This document shows, in pieces, positions 28,489 through 32,121 of a DNA stretch of 32,121 nucleotides; position 1 is the first letter of the stretch, and the number at the start of each line of letters is the position of its first letter. Position numbers and translations under genes: made by a program. The notes under the pieces are model-generated. The model searched no databases. It was not told where the DNA came from and saw only the letters and a list, made by a program, of their open reading frames with translations. Source of the DNA: Mesorhizobium sp. (GTDB lineage Bacteria > Pseudomonadota > Alphaproteobacteria > Rhizobiales > Rhizobiaceae); contig NZ_JAFKID010000045.1 of the NCBI RefSeq assembly GCF_017306545.1, positions 1-32,121 of the forward strand, given 5' to 3'.

Positions 28489-29208
28489 TCACAGGGCGAT
28501 ATCCTGCGGCGCCAGCCCGCCGAATCGGCGTTCGCGGCGGCCGAAGGCGTGCAGCGCTTCGGCAAGCTGCTCCGGCCCGAAATCCGGCCAGTAGCAGGGC
28601 AGGAAAATCAGCTCGCTGTAAGCGGCTTGCCAGAGCAGGAAATTGGAAAGCCGCATCTCGCCGCTGGTGCGGATGACCAGTTCCGGGTCCGGAATTCCCG
28701 CCGTGTCGAGGGCGCCGGCAAAAAGGTCGGCGCCGATGTCGTCGGCTGCGATCGTTCCGGCGACGGCAGCGGCGGCCAGCTTGCGGGCGGCGCGCACGAT
28801 CTCGTCGCGGCCGCCGTAGTTGAAGGCGATCATGAGGTTGAGCGCGCCGTTGTGCTGCGTCAGCGATTCGGCCTCTTCCAGCAGCGCGCGGATATCGGCC
28901 TGCAAGCCCTCTCGATCGCCAACGATGCGCACGCGCACGCCAGCCTGGTGCAGTTCGGCCAGATCGCGGCGGATGAAGATCCTCAACAGCCCCATCAGGT
29001 CACTGACCTCGGACTTCGGCCGCGACCAGTTTTCCGAAGAGAAGGCGTAGACCGTCAGGTGCGTGATGCCGAGGCCGGGGGCGGCGCGAACCGTCTTGCG
29101 CAGCGCCTCGACGCCGGCGCGATGCCCGGCAAGGCGCGGCAGGCCACGGGCCTTCGCCCAGCGGCCATTGCCGTCCATGATGATCGCGACATGCGCGGGA
29201 GTTACCAT
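28489..29208 (-). CDS. uppS: Undecaprenyl diphosphate synthase (di-trans,poly-cis type)
   Basis: Extends farnesyl diphosphate to undecaprenyl diphosphate, the lipid carrier for peptidoglycan and O-antigen. The 239-residue protein has the family motifs in order: [17 protein letters not shown] (catalytic Asp, phosphate-binding Arg), [33 protein letters not shown], and [20 protein letters not shown]. The open frame reaches 29316; the ATG at 29208 is chosen because the conserved sequence starts a few residues after it and AGGA precedes it. It is 73 bases after frr and 37 before cdsA. Confidence 0.97.
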   Translation of the reverse strand: MVTPAHVAIIMDGNGRWAKARGLPRLAGHRAGVEALRKTVRAAPGLGITHLTVYAFSSENWSRPKSEVSDLMGLLRIFIRRDLAELHQAGVRVRIVGDREGLQADIRALLEEAESLTQHNGALNLMIAFNYGGRDEIVRAARKLAAAAVAGTIAADDIGADLFAGALDTAGIPDPELVIRTSGEMRLSNFLLWQAAYSELIFLPCYWPDFGPEQLAEALHAFGRRERRFGGLAPQDIAL

Positions 29209-29281
29209 CGTCCTGCTTTCAGCCGGCGAGACTGTGTCGGCCAAGTCTTTCCTAAACCGGTCCGCTTGCGGAAACCGCATG

Positions 29282-29836
29282 CTAGACCTGCATGATCTCC
29301 GCTTCCTTCTCGGCAAGCAGGCTGTCGATGACGCCGATCGTCTCGTCGGTCAGCTTCTGGACGCGGTCGGCCTGCTTGCGCTGATCGTCTTCGCCGATCT
29401 CGCCGTCCTTCTCCGCCTTCTTCAACGCTTCCATGCCGTCGCGGCGCACATGGCGCGCGGCGACGCGGGCGTTCTCGGCATAGGTGTGCGAAATCTTGAC
29501 CAGTTCCTTGCGGCGCTGCTCGTTGAGTTCCGGCAGCGGGATGCGCAGCGTGGTGCCGTCAACGATCGGGTTGAAGCCGAGGTTGGATTCGCGGATCGCC
29601 CGGTCGACGGCGCCGACCATCGACTTGTCCCACACCGAAACCGAAAGCATGCGCGGCTCCGGCACCGAAACGTTGGCCACCTGGTTGAGCGGCATGGCCG
29701 TGCCGTAGGCCTGGACCTGGATGGCATCGAGCAGATTTGAGGAGGCGCGGCCGGTGCGCAGCGACGCTAGGTCATGCTTGAAGGCGGTAACCGCTCCGTC
29801 CATGCGCCGCTTCAGATCGTCGTAATTGCTGCTCAT
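29282..29836 (-). CDS. frr: Ribosome recycling factor
   Basis: Splits post-termination ribosomes together with EF-G. From the ATG at 29836 it has 184 residues, close to the family length of 185. It shows [24 protein letters not shown] at the start, with the conserved RTGRAS, then [42 protein letters not shown] and the closing coiled-coil arm. A GGAGAGG ribosome site precedes the start. The frame stays open upstream into antiframe pyrH sequence, which is not coding. It follows pyrH by 53 bases in the conserved order. Confidence 0.97.
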   Translation of the reverse strand: MSSNYDDLKRRMDGAVTAFKHDLASLRTGRASSNLLDAIQVQAYGTAMPLNQVANVSVPEPRMLSVSVWDKSMVGAVDRAIRESNLGFNPIVDGTTLRIPLPELNEQRRKELVKISHTYAENARVAARHVRRDGMEALKKAEKDGEIGEDDQRKQADRVQKLTDETIGVIDSLLAEKEAEIMQV

Positions 29837-29889
29837 TGCCTCTCCTCGGCCCGCTCCGCCGGCCCAAATCTGAAAAAGGTCCCTGCGGA

Positions 29890-30612
29890 TCAGGTATCCG
29901 CGACCACGGTGCAGCGGCCGCCGCCCTTCAATATTTCCCCGAAGCCGCCTTTTTCGTGGATCGAATAGACGATTATCGGAATGTTGTTTTCGCGCGCAAG
30001 CGCAATTGCGGCCGTATCCATGATGGAAAGGCCCCGGTTGATGACTTCGTCGTGGCTGATGCGTTCGAAACGGGTGGCGTGCGGGTCCTTCTTCGGATCG
30101 GCCGAGTAGACGCCGTCCACCTGCGTGCCCTTGAACAGCGCATCCGCGCCGATCTCGGCCGCGCGCAACGCCGCCGCCGAATCGGTGGTGAAGAAAGGGT
30201 TGCCGGTGCCGCCGGCGAAGATCACCACCTTGCCCTCGTTCATATAGGCGGTGGCCTGGCGCTGCGAAAAACTTTCGCACAGTTCCGGCATGGCGATGGC
30301 CGACAGCACCACGGCATCGACGCCGATCTTGCTCAGCGACGTGCGCAGGGCAAGCGAATTGATGACGGTCGCCAGCATGCCCATGTGGTCGCCGGTGACG
30401 CGGTCGCCGCCCTTGGAGGCGACCGCGACGCCGCGAAAAATGTTGCCGCCGCCAATGACGACGCCGACCTCGACGCCGAGCGCCCTCGCCTCGGCGATGT
30501 CGGCTGCGATGCGGTCCACGACGGACACGTCGATGCCGAAATGCTGTTCGCCCATCAGGGCTTCGCCCGACGCTTTCAACAGGACACGTCGGTAGAGAGG
30601 CTTGGCCGTCAT
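29890..30612 (-). CDS. pyrH: UMP kinase
   Basis: Phosphorylates UMP to UDP in the cytoplasm, supplying pyrimidine nucleotides (and eventually the CTP synthase encoded at 2482). The 240-residue amino-acid-kinase-fold protein shows [13 protein letters not shown] at the start, [11 protein letters not shown] near residue 55, the [15 protein letters not shown] motif, and [23 protein letters not shown] near residue 130. The bacterial enzyme is hexameric and usually allosterically activated by GTP and inhibited by UTP. AGAGGA precedes the start. A 153-base gap with strong hairpins separates it from tsf. Confidence 0.98.
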   Translation of the reverse strand: MTAKPLYRRVLLKASGEALMGEQHFGIDVSVVDRIAADIAEARALGVEVGVVIGGGNIFRGVAVASKGGDRVTGDHMGMLATVINSLALRTSLSKIGVDAVVLSAIAMPELCESFSQRQATAYMNEGKVVIFAGGTGNPFFTTDSAAALRAAEIGADALFKGTQVDGVYSADPKKDPHATRFERISHDEVINRGLSIMDTAAIALARENNIPIIVYSIHEKGGFGEILKGGGRCTVVADT

Positions 30613-30709
30613 CTGGTCCTCTTGCTCGTAACGATGGGCGCCGGTCGGCGGGCGATGCCGGTCCGGCCCGCCCTGCGCGGTTCACATGATGGGCGACCGG
30701 ATACACGAA

Positions 30710-30735
30710 GGGCGCCGCGATGTCACGCGGCGCCC
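30710..30735 (-). terminator. Strong hairpin after tsf, possible partial terminator
   Basis: GGGCGCCGCG (30710-30719) and CGCGGCGCCC (30726-30735) form a perfect 10-bp GC-rich stem with a 6-base loop, 31 bases beyond the tsf stop. The minus-strand sequence after it (TTCGTGT) is only weakly T-rich. A further GGCGGGC/GCCCGCC hairpin (30647-30672) follows before pyrH. Together they may end or reduce transcription between tsf and pyrH. Confidence 0.55.
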
Positions 30736-30765
30736 CTGGTGAAACGCACCTGCCCGCGGCAGGGC

Positions 30766-31686
30766 TTACTTCTTGACGGCTGCGGCCACTTCGGCGGCGA
30801 AGTCCGTCTCTTCCTTCTCGATGCCCTCGCCGAGCGCAAAGCGCAGGTAGGCGGTGATCTTGGCCGGAGCGCCGATGTCCTTCTCGGCTTCCTTCAGCGC
30901 CTTCTCGACCGTCAGGTCGGGGTTGAGCACAAAGGCCTGCTTCAAGAGCACGACTTCCTCGTAGAACTTGCGCAGGCGGCCCTCGACCATCTTTTCGATG
31001 ATGTTCTCGGGCTTGCCGGACTGGCGGGCCTGTTCGGAGAAGATCGCCTTCTCGCGCTCGACGGCGGCCGGGTCCAGCGCATCGACGTCCAGCGACAGCG
31101 GGTTGGTCGCGGCGACATGCATGGCCACCTGGCGGGCGAAGGCGCCGGCCTTGTGGGCGTCGCCGGCGGTCTCGATGGCGACCAGCACGCCGAGCTTGCC
31201 GAGATTGTCGGCAACGGCGTTGTGGATATAGGTGGCGACCGCGCCCTGCGCGACCGTCAGCTTGTCCGAGCGGCGGAAGCCGAGGTTTTCGCCGATGGTG
31301 CCGACGGCGTCCTTGATCGTGTCGGTGACGGTCTTGTCGGAGCCGGGATACTTGGCGTTCGCCACCGCCTCGGTCGAACCGTAGGCGAGCGCAACCTTGG
31401 CGACGTTGGCGACGATCGCCTGGAAGGCGTCGTTGCGGGCGACGAAGTCCGTCTCGGAATTGACCTCGACGATGGCCGCTTCGCGCAGGCCCGCCTCGAC
31501 GCCGATCAGGCCCTCGGCCGCGACGCGGCCGGCCTTCTTGTCGGCCTTGGCGATGCCCTTGGCGCGCAGCCAGTCGACCGCCGCTTCCATGTCGCCGTTG
31601 GTTTCGGCCAGCGCCGCCTTGCAGTCCATCATGCCGGCGCCGGTCAGGTCACGCAGTTCTTTGACCTGTGCTGCTGAAATGCTCAT
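30766..31686 (-). CDS. tsf: Elongation factor Ts
   Basis: The nucleotide exchange factor for EF-Tu. From the ATG at 31686 it has 306 residues, a normal length. The N-terminal UBA-like domain reads [20 protein letters not shown], followed by [13 protein letters not shown]. The core domain contains the hallmark [13 protein letters not shown] near residue 80 and [12 protein letters not shown], and the protein ends with a short lysine tail. AGAGG precedes the start; upstream codons to 31737 are not conserved. It follows rpsB by 210 bases rich in hairpins. Confidence 0.98.
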   Translation of the reverse strand: MSISAAQVKELRDLTGAGMMDCKAALAETNGDMEAAVDWLRAKGIAKADKKAGRVAAEGLIGVEAGLREAAIVEVNSETDFVARNDAFQAIVANVAKVALAYGSTEAVANAKYPGSDKTVTDTIKDAVGTIGENLGFRRSDKLTVAQGAVATYIHNAVADNLGKLGVLVAIETAGDAHKAGAFARQVAMHVAATNPLSLDVDALDPAAVEREKAIFSEQARQSGKPENIIEKMVEGRLRKFYEEVVLLKQAFVLNPDLTVEKALKEAEKDIGAPAKITAYLRFALGEGIEKEETDFAAEVAAAVKK

Positions 31687-31710
31687 CTGATGCCTCTTTG
31701 TCTCGAAAAG

Positions 31711-31773
31711 GCGCATTTTCCCCGGCTGGGGCCTCAATGCGCGGGCGCACCATCGAAACCTCGATGATGCGCC
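31711..31773 (-). promoter_or_regulatory. Paired hairpins in the rpsB-tsf spacer
   Basis: Two adjacent structures precede tsf. The first has outer arms GCGCATT/AATGCGC (31711-31717 and 31736-31742) and an inner CCCC-GGCT-GGGG (31720-31731). The second pairs GGCGCA and CATCGA (31744-31756) with TCGATG and TGCGCC (31761-31773), with one C/A mismatch and a 4-base loop. A third hairpin, GAAGGCCG/CGGCCTTC (31871-31890), lies right after the rpsB stop. None has a good T-run, so they may be leader, processing or attenuation structures. Confidence 0.5.
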
Positions 31774-31896
31774 GTTGATTCAGGCGGACCGTTCTCTACG
31801 CATTTCCGGACGCAAAACCGCTTCACACTTTTGCTGGAAATGCTCTGGCACGCCGTGATTTCAGGAATGTGAAGGCCGGGACCGGCCTTCGCCTTC

Positions 31897-32121
31897 TCAG
31901 GCTTCCGGCGTCTCGGCGGCCGGCGTCTCGTCCAGCGCCGGCTCGGCCGGAGCTTCGGCGGAAGCGCCGAGATCGACGCCCAGCGAGCCCTGCTGGCGGG
32001 CGATGCCGTCGATGGCGGCCTTGGCGATCAGGTCGCAGTAGAGCTGGATGGCGCGCGCGGCGTCGTCGTTGCCGGGGATCGGGAAATCGACCTTGTCCGG
32101 ATCGCAGTTCGAATCGACGAT
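31897..32121 (-). CDS. rpsB: 30S ribosomal protein S2, C-terminal part (cut by the window edge)
   Basis: The last 74 residues of S2, a small-subunit protein. The sequence [20 protein letters not shown] followed by [20 protein letters not shown] is the conserved C-terminal region of S2. It is followed by an acidic Ala/Glu/Pro-rich tail of about 30 residues ending ETPEA, as in many alphaproteobacteria. The TGA is at 31899-31897 on the minus strand. The gene continues beyond 32121, so start and length cannot be judged. It heads the rpsB-tsf-pyrH-frr block. Confidence 0.95.
   Translation of the reverse strand: MVDSNCDPDKVDFPIPGNDDAARAIQLYCDLIAKAAIDGIARQQGSLGVDLGASAEAPAEPALDETPAAETPEA

Noticed and set aside
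29837-30706. Apparent 474-codon frame continuing upstream of frr
   Set aside because: The upstream part is an off-frame reading of pyrH; only the sequence from 29836 matches ribosome recycling factor.

Overview
The window is about 32 kb of a high-GC alphaproteobacterial chromosome. It most likely comes from a Hyphomicrobiales (Rhizobiales) genome close to the Mesorhizobium/Phyllobacteriaceae group. The reasons are the gene order (rpsB-tsf-pyrH-frr-uppS-cdsA-rseP-bamA-lpxD-fabZ-lpxA-lpxI-lpxB facing gltA), the ppiD-trpD-trpC-moaC-moeA-lexA string, LpxI rather than LpxH, and an alphaproteobacterial SOS box (GAAC-N7-GAAC) in front of lexA. I see 27 complete genes and one partial gene (rpsB, cut by the right edge). 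There are no tRNA or rRNA genes, no CRISPR array, and no insertion sequence or phage genes. Almost everything is core housekeeping.

Layout. 1-407: no gene I can support; small palindromes upstream of a permease. 408-1877 (+): NCS1-family nucleobase/hydantoin-type permease, ending in a shared terminator with the convergent block 1926-7130 (-). That block holds a DUF1697 protein, pyrG, an L,D-transpeptidase, secG and tpiA. A tandem array of about 50-bp hairpin units lies between tpiA and secG. 7251-13546 (+): ppiD-trpD-trpC-moaC-moeA, tightly packed and overlapping, followed by lexA under its own LexA-regulated promoter. 13641-16241 (-): comEC-like membrane protein. 16339-19223 (+): gltX and gltA. 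19281-32121 (-): the long cell-envelope and translation cluster from rpsB/tsf down to lpxB.

How the genes work together. The right half joins protein-synthesis factors (S2, EF-Ts, RRF), UMP kinase, isoprenoid carrier synthesis (UppS), phospholipid precursor synthesis (CdsA), envelope stress proteolysis (RseP), outer-membrane protein assembly (BamA) and most of the early lipid A pathway (LpxD, FabZ, LpxA, LpxI, LpxB). It is effectively an outer-membrane growth operon. The left half supplies CTP, triose-phosphate interconversion, Sec secretion, periplasmic folding, two tryptophan steps, molybdenum cofactor synthesis and SOS control.

I did not find a convincing undescribed system. The most interesting signals are non-coding. 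They are the 50-bp hairpin array (6183-6340); an 8-bp tandem repeat that supplies the last codons and stop of lpxB (19271-19305); an 18-bp repeat just 5' of rseP; a 9-bp perfect hairpin in the pyrG leader; and a set of hairpins between rpsB and tsf.
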